Positions 43,035 to 52,631 of a stretch of 64,000 nt of DNA are shown piece by piece; position 1 is the first letter of the stretch, and each line of letters begins with the position of its first letter. The notes beneath the pieces were generated by a model that was not told the origin of the DNA, searched no databases, and saw nothing but the letters and a program-made list of their open reading frames with translations. The position numbers were made by a program, and so were the translations under genes. The stretch covers positions 434,001-498,000 of the forward strand of contig NZ_FRCX01000002.1 in assembly GCF_900143065.1 (NCBI RefSeq). The letters run 5' to 3'. The stretch comes from Duganella sacchari (GTDB lineage: Bacteria; Pseudomonadota; Gammaproteobacteria; Burkholderiales; Burkholderiaceae_D).

Positions 43035-44026
43035 TCTTTACGGGTAGGTTGAGCAGTGGCGGCGACGTTCGGTTCACATACGTCTTTTGGCAGGTTCTTG
43101 ATCGCTGCCGCTGCCTTCATGCGCGTTGCATCCTGGTGCATCTGGGTATTGATGCAGGTGCTGCCTTCAGCCACGCAACGGTTCAGGATCAGGTCATAGA
43201 TGCCCTGGTCGACGGTACCGAAGTGCATGATCGGATGCTTGATGGTCGGCTTGTCCAGTGCCACGAACTCGGCGCGGGTCAGCGCGCTGGTGCCGGCCTT
43301 GGTCTTGGCCACCCAGGCGTCAAAGTCCGCCTGCGATACACCGTGGTATTTGAACCTCATGTCGGAGAAGCCGGCGCCGCTGTAGTTGGCGGAGAAGCCG
43401 TCATACACGCCTACCTTGTTCATCACTGCATTCAGCTGCGTTTCCATGCCGGGCATGGTGTAGACCATACCGGCCAGCGCAGGAATGTAGAACGCGTTCA
43501 TGACGGTGCTGGCGGTCATGTGGAAACGTACCGGCACGTCGATCGGCGTCACCAGTTCATTCACGGTGGCGATGCCCTGCTCCGGATAGATGAACATCCA
43601 CTTCCAGTCCATCGCCACGACCTGCACTTCCAGCGGCTTGACGCCGGCGGCGATCGGACGGTTTTCGTCCAGGCGGCTCAGCGGACGGTAAGGGTCCAGC
43701 AAGTGGGTGTAGATCCAGGTGATCAGGCCCAGCACGATGATGATCAGCAGCGGAGCGCCCCAGATCAGCAGTTCGAGCTTGGTCGAGTGGTCCCAGTCTG
43801 GTTTGTATTCGGCGGCGGTATTTGACTTTCTATAGCGCCAAGCGAACAGACAGATGAGGAACATGACAGGTACGATAATCAACAGCATCAGCAAGGTCGA
43901 CACCACAACGAGGTGGGCCTGCTGCGCTGCGATATCCCCGGACGGATTGAGCACGACCGTATCGCAGCCAGCGAGCCACAATAACGGTGCGAGGAGCAAT
44001 CCACGACGAACGATAGGAGGAATCAT
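43031..44026 (-). CDS. cyoA: Cytochrome bo3 ubiquinol oxidase subunit II
   Basis: A 331-residue lipoprotein: the lipobox LWLAGC gives Cys about residue 21. Two helices follow (about 38-62 and 80-105), then a cupredoxin-like periplasmic domain. [20 protein letters not shown] is the quinol-oxidase form without CuA ligands. First gene of the cyo operon. ATG 44026 starts the signal sequence ([20 protein letters not shown]) but lacks a clear ribosome site; in-frame ATGs at 44059 and 44092 would add unlikely residues before the signal. The 135-bp gap to the divergent transporter holds both promoters. Confidence 0.93.
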   Translation of the reverse strand: MIPPIVRRGLLLAPLLWLAGCDTVVLNPSGDIAAQQAHLVVVSTLLMLLIIVPVMFLICLFAWRYRKSNTAAEYKPDWDHSTKLELLIWGAPLLIIIVLGLITWIYTHLLDPYRPLSRLDENRPIAAGVKPLEVQVVAMDWKWMFIYPEQGIATVNELVTPIDVPVRFHMTASTVMNAFYIPALAGMVYTMPGMETQLNAVMNKVGVYDGFSANYSGAGFSDMRFKYHGVSQADFDAWVAKTKAGTSALTRAEFVALDKPTIKHPIMHFGTVDQGIYDLILNRCVAEGSTCINTQMHQDATRMKAAAAIKNLPKDVCEPNVAATAQPTRKE

Positions 44027-44161
44027 GCGGTAATGTACGTTACAGAATATTGGGAACATGCTACTGTACTCACTAAGGACTGTTCTTGCCATTGGACACT
44101 TTGTCCTACCCGTCCGGGCAGCCCTTGTGATAACAATTACTTAACAAGAGACAAAGAGATT

Positions 44162-45514
44162 ATGGCTAATACGACTTCCATCAGTGGTAGCCAAGCTGGC
44201 GTCCACGAACATCATCAAACGAGCCCTGGTGCGCGCAACATCAACGCCAGGGATGGGCATATCTCTCCTGGGGAAATAGCAATCGGCGTGGTCATCGGGC
44301 GCGCTTCCGAGTACTTCGACTTTTTTGTCTACGCCATCGCCTCAGCCTTGGTGTTCCCGTCCGTGTTCTTCCCGTACGAGAGCAGGCTTGACGGCACACT
44401 ATACGCTTTTGCCATTTTTGCGCTCGCCTTTATTGCGCGGCCGTTGGGAACTGTGGCTTTTATGGCAGTTCAGCATCATTTCACACGAGAAGCCAAGCTC
44501 ACGCTGGCCCTGCTCATCATGGGGGTGTCCACGGCCGGCATCGCCTTCCTGCCGGATTACGCCAGCCTGGGCACTACGTCCCTGGTCATTCTGTCAGTAT
44601 TGCGAGTCGGACAAGGTATCGCCCAGGGTGGTTCCTGGGACGGCCTGCCGTCGCTGCTGGCGCTGAATGCGCCGGAGCACAAGCGCGGATGGTACGCGAT
44701 GCTGGGCCAGCTCGGCGCCCCGATCGGCTTCCTGATCGCTGCCGGCCTGTTCTCGTACATGCTGTCCAATCTGAGCTCGCTGGACTTCCTCGACTGGGGC
44801 TGGCGCTATCCGTTCTATGTCGCGTTTGCGATCAACGTGGTGGCACTGTTTGCCCGCCTGCGCCTGGTCACCACCCACGAGTACACCCACCTGCTGGACG
44901 AGCACCAGCTGGATCCGGTGCCGGTCGGTGACCTGATGCGCTCGCAAGGCCGCAACGTCATCATCGGCGCGCTGGCAGCACTGGCCAGCTACGCGCTGTT
45001 CCACCTGGTGACGGTGTTCCCGCTGTCGTGGATCACGCTGACGTCGCAACGTTCACTGGCGGGCTTCCTGCAGGTGCAGATGGTGGGCGTGGTGCTCATG
45101 GCAATCGGCATCATCATCTCCGGCCTCATTGCCGACCGCGTTGGCCGCCGCCGCACGCTGGGTACGCTGGCCACCTGCATCGCCATCTTCAGCTTCAGCG
45201 TGCCTTACCTGATCGGTGCCGGCGAGGCAGGCCAGGATGCCTTCGTCCTGCTCGGCTTCTCGCTGCTGGGTTTGTCGTACGGTCAGGCTGCCGGCGCCGT
45301 GACCGCCAACTTCCCGCAGCAGTACCGCTATACCGGCGCGGCGCTGACGTCCGATCTGGCCTGGCTGGTCGGCGCCGGTTTCGCACCGCTGGTGGCGCTC
45401 GGCGTGTCCTCGCACTTCGGTCTGGCGTATGCGGGCCTGTACCTGCTGTCCGGCGCCGTCAGTTCGCTGGCCGCGCTGAGCATCAACCGCGCCTGGGCCA
45501 TCCGCGATAACTAA
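44162..45514 (+). CDS. MFS transporter, metabolite:H+ symporter-like
   Basis: A 450-residue major facilitator with 12 helices. Features of the MHS subfamily are RASEYFDFFVYAIASALVFP in helix 1, FIARPLGTVAF in helix 2 and the cytoplasmic signature LIADRVGRRRTLG between helices 8 and 9. It probably imports an organic acid or osmolyte with protons. ATG 44162 is followed by an approximately 45-residue hydrophilic N-terminus. An open frame extending to 44033 overlaps the cyo promoter and is rejected. It is divergent from cyoA, so co-regulation with respiration is possible. Confidence 0.88.
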   Translation: MANTTSISGSQAGVHEHHQTSPGARNINARDGHISPGEIAIGVVIGRASEYFDFFVYAIASALVFPSVFFPYESRLDGTLYAFAIFALAFIARPLGTVAFMAVQHHFTREAKLTLALLIMGVSTAGIAFLPDYASLGTTSLVILSVLRVGQGIAQGGSWDGLPSLLALNAPEHKRGWYAMLGQLGAPIGFLIAAGLFSYMLSNLSSLDFLDWGWRYPFYVAFAINVVALFARLRLVTTHEYTHLLDEHQLDPVPVGDLMRSQGRNVIIGALAALASYALFHLVTVFPLSWITLTSQRSLAGFLQVQMVGVVLMAIGIIISGLIADRVGRRRTLGTLATCIAIFSFSVPYLIGAGEAGQDAFVLLGFSLLGLSYGQAAGAVTANFPQQYRYTGAALTSDLAWLVGAGFAPLVALGVSSHFGLAYAGLYLLSGAVSSLAALSINRAWAIRDN

Positions 45515-45526
45515 GTAGCTCCACAC

Positions 45527-45560
45527 GCCCGACCACACCGTTGGCCGGGCGCTTTCCCTC
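45527..45560 (+). terminator. Probable terminator after the MFS gene
   Basis: GCCCG-A-CCA pairs with TGG-C-CGGGC across a six-base loop, one mismatched pair, then GCTTTCCCTCC. The T-run is weak, so termination strength is uncertain. It starts 13 bp after the MFS stop. Confidence 0.5.
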
Positions 45561-45649
45561 CTGCCCCTCCCTTCCTGCGTTAAACTGTTGCAAGATCACA
45601 ACGAGCAGCAAAACCCCATGCTGCACTGCACGGTAAAAGGACTAAATCC

Positions 45650-46630
45650 ATGAAAGTTTGTATTGTTGGCGCCGGCGCCATCGGCGGTTTTATTGGTGCG
45701 CGCCTGGCTGCGGCTCAGGCTTGCGAATTGAGCGCGTTTGCGCGCGGCGCGACGCTGGCGGCGTTGCGCGAGCACGGTTGGCGTCTGCAAGAGAATGGCG
45801 TGCTGCACACCGCCCCCGCACACGCCAGCGATAACGCGGCCGAGCTGGGTTCGCAGGATGTGGTGATCATTGCCGTCAAAGGGCCGGCGCTGGCCGCCGT
45901 CGCGCAGCAGATTGCGCCGCTGGTCGGGCCGGACACGCTGATCCTGCCTGCCATGAATGGCGTGCCATGGTGGTTTGGCCAGGGCGTGGCCGCGATCGGC
46001 GATGCGCCGCTGGACAGCGTCGATCCCGGTGGCGTGATTGCCGCCGCCCTGCCCTACGCCCAGGTGCTGGGCTGCGTGGTCCACGCCAGCACGTCCACGC
46101 CGGAACCTGGGCTGGTGGCGCACAAGATGGGCAACGGCCTGATTATCGGCGCCCCCCAGGGCGGCGACTCCGCACGCGCGCAGCAGCTGGCCGCCTTGCT
46201 GCGCCTGGGCCGCTTTGACGTCACCGTGTCGGCCAACGTGCGCTATGACATCTGGTACAAGCTGTGGGGCAATATGACGCTGAATCCCGTTTCGGCGATT
46301 ACCGGCGCCACCGCCGACCGCATCCTCGACGATCAGCTGGTCGCCGAATTCTGCCGCGCCGCCATGCGCGAAGCGGGCGCCATCGGCCAGCGTATCGGCT
46401 GCCCGATCAGCGAGACGCCGGAGCAGCGCCACCTGGTTACGCGCAAGCTGGGCGCCTTCAAAAGCTCCATGCTGCAGGACGCCGAAGCGGGCCGTCAGCT
46501 GGAACTGGACGCGCTGGTTGCAGCCGTGCGCGAGATCGGCCAGCGCCTGCAAGTGGCGACACCGAATATCGATGCCCTGCTCGGCCTGACGCGTCTGTTC
46601 GGCCGCATACACAAGCTCTACCCGGAGTAA
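45650..46630 (+). CDS. 2-dehydropantoate 2-reductase family protein (ApbA/PanE-like)
   Basis: A 326-residue NADP-dependent reductase. VCIVGAGAIGGFIGARLA is the Rossmann motif; ILPAMNGVPWWF and the C-terminal helix with KLWGNMTLNPVSAITGAT (catalytic Lys and Asn) match the ketopantoate reductase fold. PanE makes pantoate for coenzyme A. The WWF variant and adjacency to a ThDP enzyme rather than pan genes suggest a paralogue that may act on another keto acid. ATG 45650 is the first in frame. It lies 79 bp before the ThDP gene and may be co-transcribed. Confidence 0.85.
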   Translation: MKVCIVGAGAIGGFIGARLAAAQACELSAFARGATLAALREHGWRLQENGVLHTAPAHASDNAAELGSQDVVIIAVKGPALAAVAQQIAPLVGPDTLILPAMNGVPWWFGQGVAAIGDAPLDSVDPGGVIAAALPYAQVLGCVVHASTSTPEPGLVAHKMGNGLIIGAPQGGDSARAQQLAALLRLGRFDVTVSANVRYDIWYKLWGNMTLNPVSAITGATADRILDDQLVAEFCRAAMREAGAIGQRIGCPISETPEQRHLVTRKLGAFKSSMLQDAEAGRQLELDALVAAVREIGQRLQVATPNIDALLGLTRLFGRIHKLYPE

Positions 46631-46709
46631 GCCGCGCACGTTATCGCTGCGCAATACCAGACATCCTCGCTAGAATCGGCCCAACAACCTGATCACAGCG
46701 AGGTGCGAG

Positions 46710-48506
46710 ATGGCGTCAACCGTAGGCGACTTTGTACTCAAACGACTGGCAGCATGGGGCGTGCGCCGCATCTACGGCTATCCGGGCGACGGCATCAACG
46801 GCGTGATCGGCGCCTTTGGCCACAAGGATACCGGCATCGAATTCGTGCAGACCCGGCATGAGGAGCTGGCCGCCTTCATGGCCTGCGCACACGCAAAATT
46901 CAGCGGCGAAGTCGGCGTCTGCCTTGCCACCTCCGGCCCCGGCGCCATCCATCTGCTCAATGGCCTGTACGACGCCAAGATGGACCACCAGCCGGTGGTC
47001 GCCATCGTCGGCCAGCAAAGCCGCATGTCGCTCGGCGGCGACTATCAGCAGGAAGTGGATCTGGTGTCGCTATTCAAGGACGTCGCCCATGACTTCGTGC
47101 ACATGGCCACCACGCCCGAACAGGTGCGCCACCTGATCGACCGCGCGATGCGTATTGCCATCGAACGCCGCACCGTCACCTGCGTGATCCTGCCCAACGA
47201 CGTGCAGGACATGAAGGCGGTCGAGACGCCGCCGCACGAACACGGCACCGTCCACAGCGGCATCGGCTACACCGGCCACGCGCTGGCGCCACGTCACGAA
47301 GACCTGCAACGCGCCGCCGCCGTGCTGAACGCCGGCAAGAAGGTCGCCATCCTGGTGGGCGCCGGCGCGCTGCACGCCACCGACGCGGTGATCGCTGTCG
47401 CCGAACGCCTCGGCGCCGGCATCGCCAAAGCCCTGCTGGGCAAAGCCGCCGTGCCGGACACGCTGCCCTATGTGACGGGCGCTATCGGTCTGCTCGGCAC
47501 CAAGGCCAGCTGGGACATGATGAACGAATGCGATACGCTGCTCATGGTCGGCTCCTCCTTTCCCTATGCCGAATTCCTGCCGAAGGAAGGCAAGGCGCGC
47601 GGCGTGCAAATCGATATCGACGCGCGCATGCTCAATATCCGCTATCCGATGGAAGTCTGCCTCGCCGGCGACAGCGCCGCCACACTGGAAGCCCTGCTGC
47701 CGCTGCTTGACCATCAGGCCGACCGCAGCTGGCGCCAGCGCATCGAAGGCAACGTCGCCGACTGGTGGCAGGTGCTCGAAGCGCGCGCCATGAACGACGC
47801 CCATCCCGTCAATCCGCAGCGCGTCTTCTGGGAACTGTCGCCACGCCTGCCGGACAATGTCATCCTGACCTGCGATTCCGGCTCCTGCGCCAGCTGGTAT
47901 GCGCGCGATCTCAAAATCCGTCCCGGCATGAGCGCCTCGCTGTCCGGTGGCCTGGCGACCATGGGCTGCGCGCTGCCGTACGCGCTGGCCGCCAAGTGCG
48001 TCCACCCCGACCGTCCCGTGATCGCCATGCTGGGCGATGGCGCCATGCAGATGCTGGGCGTGAACGCGCTCATCACGCTGGCGCAGATGTGGCGCCAGTG
48101 GGCCGACCCGCGCCTGGTCATCATGGTCCTCAACAACGGCGACCTGAATATGGTCACCTGGGAGCAGCGCATTACCGAAGGCGACGCCAAGCTGCCAGCC
48201 TCGCAGGATCTGCCGCCCTTCCCCTACGCCGCGTATGCCGAGCTGCTGGGCCTGCGCGGCATCCGCGTGAATGAGCCCGGACAGGTGGCGGCGGCCTGGG
48301 AGGAAGCCCTGAGCTCGCCGGTGCCGACGCTGCTGGAAATGGTCACTGATCCCGATGTGCCGCCGCTGCCGCCGCACGTGTCCGGCAAACAGGCGGCCCA
48401 CTACTTGCGCGCCCTGCTGCGCGGCGACCAGGAAGCGTTGGGCGTGGTCACCTCCACCATCAAGGAAGTCTGGGACGGCATATTTCCCGGGAGGAAACAC
48501 AGCTGA
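46710..48506 (+). CDS. Thiamine pyrophosphate-requiring enzyme (pyruvate oxidase/acetolactate synthase-like)
   Basis: A 598-residue three-domain ThDP enzyme. The N-terminal Pyr domain has YGYPGDGINGVIGAF and the conserved Glu in TRHEELAAFMA. The central domain has ILVGAGALHA. The C-terminal PP domain carries the ThDP/Mg motif from GDGAMQMLG to NNGDLNMV. Architecture resembles PoxB-type pyruvate dehydrogenases, with decarboxylation of a 2-keto acid as the likely reaction. The C-terminus lacks an obvious PoxB membrane-binding helix, so the annotation stays generic. GAGGTG precedes ATG 46710. Confidence 0.87.
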   Translation: MASTVGDFVLKRLAAWGVRRIYGYPGDGINGVIGAFGHKDTGIEFVQTRHEELAAFMACAHAKFSGEVGVCLATSGPGAIHLLNGLYDAKMDHQPVVAIVGQQSRMSLGGDYQQEVDLVSLFKDVAHDFVHMATTPEQVRHLIDRAMRIAIERRTVTCVILPNDVQDMKAVETPPHEHGTVHSGIGYTGHALAPRHEDLQRAAAVLNAGKKVAILVGAGALHATDAVIAVAERLGAGIAKALLGKAAVPDTLPYVTGAIGLLGTKASWDMMNECDTLLMVGSSFPYAEFLPKEGKARGVQIDIDARMLNIRYPMEVCLAGDSAATLEALLPLLDHQADRSWRQRIEGNVADWWQVLEARAMNDAHPVNPQRVFWELSPRLPDNVILTCDSGSCASWYARDLKIRPGMSASLSGGLATMGCALPYALAAKCVHPDRPVIAMLGDGAMQMLGVNALITLAQMWRQWADPRLVIMVLNNGDLNMVTWEQRITEGDAKLPASQDLPPFPYAAYAELLGLRGIRVNEPGQVAAAWEEALSSPVPTLLEMVTDPDVPPLPPHVSGKQAAHYLRALLRGDQEALGVVTSTIKEVWDGIFPGRKHS

Positions 48507-48667
48507 TCGTTGTACAAATGCCTCAGTTGCCACACTATGGCGCCACCGTTGCTGACTCCCCACGCCATGCGTTTGGCTTCCCAAGCCAGTGCAAAGTAAC
48601 TATTAACAAAGTGGTTTCGCTCTAAGATCGGCTCATTGCAGTTCTGACACCGTTTCTTGAGCAACCT

Positions 48668-50221
48668 ATGACACCAGCATTGAATGTGCAAGCGGCACTC
48701 TCAGGCAAGCGCGTGCTGATCACCGGCAGCACCGGCTTTCTGGCCAAAGTGGTGCTGGAAAAACTGATCCGCAGCGTGCCGGACATCGGCTGCATCGTGC
48801 TGCTGATACGCGGCAGCGCCAATGGCGCCGATGCCCGTGCGCGCTTCGAACGCGACATCGCCACCTCGTCCATCTTCGACCGCCTGCGTAGCGAGCGCCC
48901 GGCTTTCCTGGCCGGCTTCTTTGCCGAAAAAATCGAATGCATCACGGGCGAAGTGACGGAGCCGGGCTTCGGCATGCCGATCAGCGCCTTCAATGCGCTG
49001 GCCCGCCGCGTCGATCTGATTATCAATGCCGCCGCCAGCGTCAATTTCCGCGAAGCGCTGGATGAGGCGCTGGCCATCAACGCCATCAGCGTACAGAACA
49101 TCACCGAGCTGGCGCGCGCCGGTAATGCGCCGCTGATCCAGGTATCGACCTGCTACGTCAACGGCTACAACCGCGGCCCCATGTACGAGGAAAACGTGGC
49201 GCCGGCGCGCGCCGCCATCCCGCACCTGACCGAGGGCCATTACGATTTATACGGTTTACTCCAGCACCTGAAACACCGCATCGCCATGGTGCGCGCGGAG
49301 GTGCGCGATCCCGACGAACTGGCCCGTCGCCTGACGGAGCTAGGCATCGCCGAGGCCAATTACCACGGCTGGAACGACACCTATACCTTTACCAAATGGA
49401 TGGGTGAACAACTGGCCATGGCGGCCATGCGCGGCCGCGCGCTGACCATTGTCCGGCCTTCCATCATCGAGAGCACCCTGCAGGAGCCAGCGCCGGGGTG
49501 GATCGAAGGTGTGAAGGTGGCGGACGCCATCATCCTCGCCTACGCACGCGGCAAAACCAGCTTCTTCCCGGCCCGGCCGAATGAGGTGGTGGACATCGTC
49601 CCGGCCGATCTCGTCGCCAACAGCATCGTGCTGGCCTCCGCAGAAGCGCTGAGCACCCAACCAGCCACCCGCATCTATCAGGCCTGCACCGGCTCCAGCA
49701 ACCCGATTACCGTCGGCAGTGTCATCGACCTGATTCAGGGCGAGTCGCAGCGCAACTGGCGCCAGTACGAGCGCCTGTTCTACCACGAGCCGAAACACGA
49801 TTTCCGCGTCGTCAGCCGCCCCGTCTTCCTGCTCATGCTGCGCGCCATGCGCCTGGGTGCAAGCGGCTGGAGCGGCGTGCGCAAGCTGCTGGGCGCGGGC
49901 GAATCGCCCCGGCTCGAAGCCCTGCGCACTACCCAGCTGCTGGCCCTGACGTTCTCGTTCTACACGGCGCCGCGCTATGTATTCCACAACGACCGCCTGC
50001 AGGCGCTGGCGCAGCGCTTCAGCAGCGAAGACCAGGCCCGCTACAACGTCGACGCCGGCACCATCGACTGGCGCGAATACCTCTGCCGCATCCACATGAC
50101 GGGCCTGAACCGCTACGCCTTGCGGCCACGGTCGCCCAAGTCGGTGGAAGCGGCAGCGGCGGCAGCAGATGTACCCGTAACAGAAGAGACAGAAGCAAAA
50201 GCAGCACCTATAAAAATATAA
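48668..50221 (+). CDS. Fatty acyl-CoA reductase-like SDR (NAD-binding 4)
   Basis: A 517-residue extended SDR of the FAR/male-sterility type. VLITGSTGFLAKVVLEKLIR is the nucleotide site; the catalytic region has YHGWNDTYTFTKWMGEQL (Tyr and Lys spaced as YxxxK) and VRPSIIESTLQEPAPGWIEG. The C-terminal sterile-like domain follows. These enzymes reduce fatty acyl-CoA or acyl-ACP to alcohols or aldehydes with NADPH. The next gene, 23 bp away, is a wax ester synthase, which would use such alcohols. The last 25 residues are Ala/Glu rich and probably disordered. Confidence 0.87.
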   Translation: MTPALNVQAALSGKRVLITGSTGFLAKVVLEKLIRSVPDIGCIVLLIRGSANGADARARFERDIATSSIFDRLRSERPAFLAGFFAEKIECITGEVTEPGFGMPISAFNALARRVDLIINAAASVNFREALDEALAINAISVQNITELARAGNAPLIQVSTCYVNGYNRGPMYEENVAPARAAIPHLTEGHYDLYGLLQHLKHRIAMVRAEVRDPDELARRLTELGIAEANYHGWNDTYTFTKWMGEQLAMAAMRGRALTIVRPSIIESTLQEPAPGWIEGVKVADAIILAYARGKTSFFPARPNEVVDIVPADLVANSIVLASAEALSTQPATRIYQACTGSSNPITVGSVIDLIQGESQRNWRQYERLFYHEPKHDFRVVSRPVFLLMLRAMRLGASGWSGVRKLLGAGESPRLEALRTTQLLALTFSFYTAPRYVFHNDRLQALAQRFSSEDQARYNVDAGTIDWREYLCRIHMTGLNRYALRPRSPKSVEAAAAAADVPVTEETEAKAAPIKI

Positions 50222-50244
50222 AGCGAGCACCGGAGACAGCAAGA

Positions 50245-51609
50245 ATGAGCAAAGCCCCTGCAGCACCAGCGGCAATGACCCGCCGCGACTATGCCTGGCA
50301 CCGCATGGACACCGAAAAGAATCTGATGGTCATCAACAGTATCCTGCTGTTTGAAGGCCCGGTGGACATGGAACGGCTGGTCTCCACCATTGGCCACCGC
50401 CTGCCCAACTATCCCCGCTTCACGCAGAAGGTCATCCGCCTGCGCGGCCGCCCGCACTGGGTGGAAGACGACCAGTTCGACATCACGCAGCACATCAAAC
50501 TGGAACGCATGGAGCGCGATGTGCCGCGCGACGAGCTGCAAAATCACCTGACCCGCCTGGCCCACCTGCCGCTGGAGCGTAACCGTCCCATGTGGCATAT
50601 GACGGTGCTGGACCGCGTCAACGGCGGCCACGCCATCGTGTTCCGCGTCCACCACTGCATTACTGACGGCTTGGGCCTGGTGCATGTACTCAACCACCTC
50701 ACCGACGACAACGGCCTGCATGGCAGGACGCCATCGCCGGTCGGCCATCCGCACCGCGCTGTCGCGCACAACCCGGTCTGCTCGGCCGTGGTGCGTGCGG
50801 TGTCGGCGCTCAAGGTCGCTGCCCATGTGGCGCGCCTGTCGGTGCTGTGGCCCGATGCGCAGACCCAGTTCAAGACGCCGATGACAGGCGCAAAGCAGCT
50901 GGTCTGGCTGCCGCCGCTGGAAATGGACCGCGTACGCGCCATGTCCAAGCGCATGGGCGTCACGCTCAATGACGTCTGGGTCGCCGCCGTCTCCGGCGCA
51001 CTGCGCACCTATCTGGGCGAGCGTGGACAGAAGCCCGATGGCCGCGCCCTGCGCGCCGCTGTCACCTTCAACCTGCGCGAGAAAGGCAATGCCTTCCAGC
51101 TCGGGAATGAATTTGGCCTGGTCGCCGTCGACCTGCCGACCAACGAGGAAGCCCCGTGCGAGCGCCTGCGCCTGTCCAGCAGCCGCATGACCGCCATCAA
51201 ACGCTCGCACCAGCCGCGCGCCACCATGGCGTTCCTGTCGATCGCCGGCTGCCTGCCGACCGCCCTGCAGCACTTCGCGCTGAACCTGTTCACGTCCAAG
51301 GGTTCCGTGGTGCTGACCAATATCGAAGGCCCGTCCAGCCGCCGCTACCTGGCCGGCTCGCGCCTGACGGACCTGATCTGCTGGGTGCCGCAGGCAGGCA
51401 AGCTCGGTGTGGGCCTGGCCTTTATCTCGTATGCAGGCCAGATTCAACTGGCGCTGTTCGTGGACACCGACCTGGTGCCCGACCCGGACCGCCTGATGCA
51501 GCTGACCTACGACGCGTTTGAAGAACTGGAACTGGCCACGCAGGACGTCGAAGCCCCTCAGCCGGTCAGCGAACCGGCCCTGCCAGGCATGGTCATCACC
51601 GCGTCATAA
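50245..51609 (+). CDS. Wax ester synthase/diacylglycerol acyltransferase (WS/DGAT)
   Basis: A 454-residue bifunctional acyltransferase. The catalytic motif HHxxxDG is present as HHCITDG (about residues 136-142). Other family features are TRRDYAWHRMDTEKNLMVI at the N-terminus, NDVWVAAVSGALRTYL, and the C-terminal SNVxGP-like VVLTNIEGPSS. It esterifies fatty alcohol or diacylglycerol with acyl-CoA at the inner membrane, making storage wax ester or triacylglycerol. Together with the upstream reductase it forms a minimal wax ester pathway. Confidence 0.92.
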   Translation: MSKAPAAPAAMTRRDYAWHRMDTEKNLMVINSILLFEGPVDMERLVSTIGHRLPNYPRFTQKVIRLRGRPHWVEDDQFDITQHIKLERMERDVPRDELQNHLTRLAHLPLERNRPMWHMTVLDRVNGGHAIVFRVHHCITDGLGLVHVLNHLTDDNGLHGRTPSPVGHPHRAVAHNPVCSAVVRAVSALKVAAHVARLSVLWPDAQTQFKTPMTGAKQLVWLPPLEMDRVRAMSKRMGVTLNDVWVAAVSGALRTYLGERGQKPDGRALRAAVTFNLREKGNAFQLGNEFGLVAVDLPTNEEAPCERLRLSSSRMTAIKRSHQPRATMAFLSIAGCLPTALQHFALNLFTSKGSVVLTNIEGPSSRRYLAGSRLTDLICWVPQAGKLGVGLAFISYAGQIQLALFVDTDLVPDPDRLMQLTYDAFEELELATQDVEAPQPVSEPALPGMVITAS

Positions 51610-51652
51610 AGCCGGCGTATGCTGCTCCCCATTGCAAAATGAGGAGCATTGC

Positions 51653-52573
51653 GTGAACCTGAACGAGCACGACCTGCTGGACCGCGTCCAGCGCGAGCTG
51701 ACCGACAGTTACGACGAAGAGCTGGAGATGGAACTGGAAGACCGCGAGATCGATCCAGTCACGCGCCAGGTCGTCGAACGCGAACGCACTGCCGAAGCCA
51801 AGGAAGAGCGCCGCATCTACTTCCGCGAACTGTTCCGCCTGCAGGCGGAGCTGGTCAAGCTGCAGGACTGGGTGGTCCATACCGGCCACAAGGTCGTCAT
51901 CATCTTCGAGGGCCGCGACGCTGCCGGCAAGGGCGGCGTCATCAAGCGCATCGTCCAGCGCCTGAATCCCCGCGTGTGCCGTGTCGCCGCGCTGCCGGCG
52001 CCCAACAACCGCGAGCGCACCCAGTGGTACTTCCAGCGCTATGTGTCGCATTTGCCGGCGGCCGGCGAAATCGTGCTGTTCGACCGCAGCTGGTACAACC
52101 GCGCCGGCGTTGAACGCGTGATGGGCTTCTGCACCGACGACCAGTACGAGGAGTTCTTCCAGACCGTGCCGGAATTCGAGCGCATGCTGGCGCGTTCCGG
52201 CATCCAGGTCATCAAGTACTGGTTCTCGATTTCCGACGAAGAGCAGAATGCCCGCTTCCTCGGCCGCATTCACGATCCGCTGAAGCAGTGGAAGCTGAGC
52301 CCGATGGACCTGGAATCGCGCCGCCGCTGGGAGGAATACACCCGGGCCAAGGAGATCATGCTGGAGCGGACCCATATTCCCGAGGCGCCGTGGTGGGTGG
52401 TGCAAGGCGTGGACAAGAAGAAGGCGCGCCTGAACTGCATCCATCACCTGCTGGGCCAGATGCCTTACGTGGAAGTGGAACATCCGGCCATCCTGCTGCC
52501 GCAGCGCGAGTACCACGACGATTACGTACGCCGTCCGGTGCCGCCGGAAATTATCGTCCCCGAGGTGTATTAA
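51653..52573 (+). CDS. ppk2: Polyphosphate kinase 2 (PPK2) family protein
   Basis: A 306-residue PPK2. Walker A is EGRDAAGKGG, Walker B is LFDRSWYNR, and the lid carries PAPNNRERTQWYFQRYV. PPK2 enzymes transfer phosphate between polyphosphate and nucleoside di- or monophosphates; this single-domain length fits the NDP-using class. GTG 51653 is the start, with GAGGAG at 51641-51646. A longer frame from 51518 runs inside the WS/DGAT gene and is rejected. It follows the lipid-storage genes by 43 bp, linking two carbon/energy reserves. Confidence 0.9.
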   Translation: MNLNEHDLLDRVQRELTDSYDEELEMELEDREIDPVTRQVVERERTAEAKEERRIYFRELFRLQAELVKLQDWVVHTGHKVVIIFEGRDAAGKGGVIKRIVQRLNPRVCRVAALPAPNNRERTQWYFQRYVSHLPAAGEIVLFDRSWYNRAGVERVMGFCTDDQYEEFFQTVPEFERMLARSGIQVIKYWFSISDEEQNARFLGRIHDPLKQWKLSPMDLESRRRWEEYTRAKEIMLERTHIPEAPWWVVQGVDKKKARLNCIHHLLGQMPYVEVEHPAILLPQREYHDDYVRRPVPPEIIVPEVY

Positions 52574-52631
52574 TTCCCGCATCGCTGCTAAAGTGCTAAG
52601 CTTGTCAACATAAACACAGGATTCAGCACTT

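Noticed and set aside
39214..44026. cyoE (heme O synthase) in the operon
   Set aside because: Every frame between cyoD and regB is accounted for by SURF1; no UbiA-type prenyltransferase is present.
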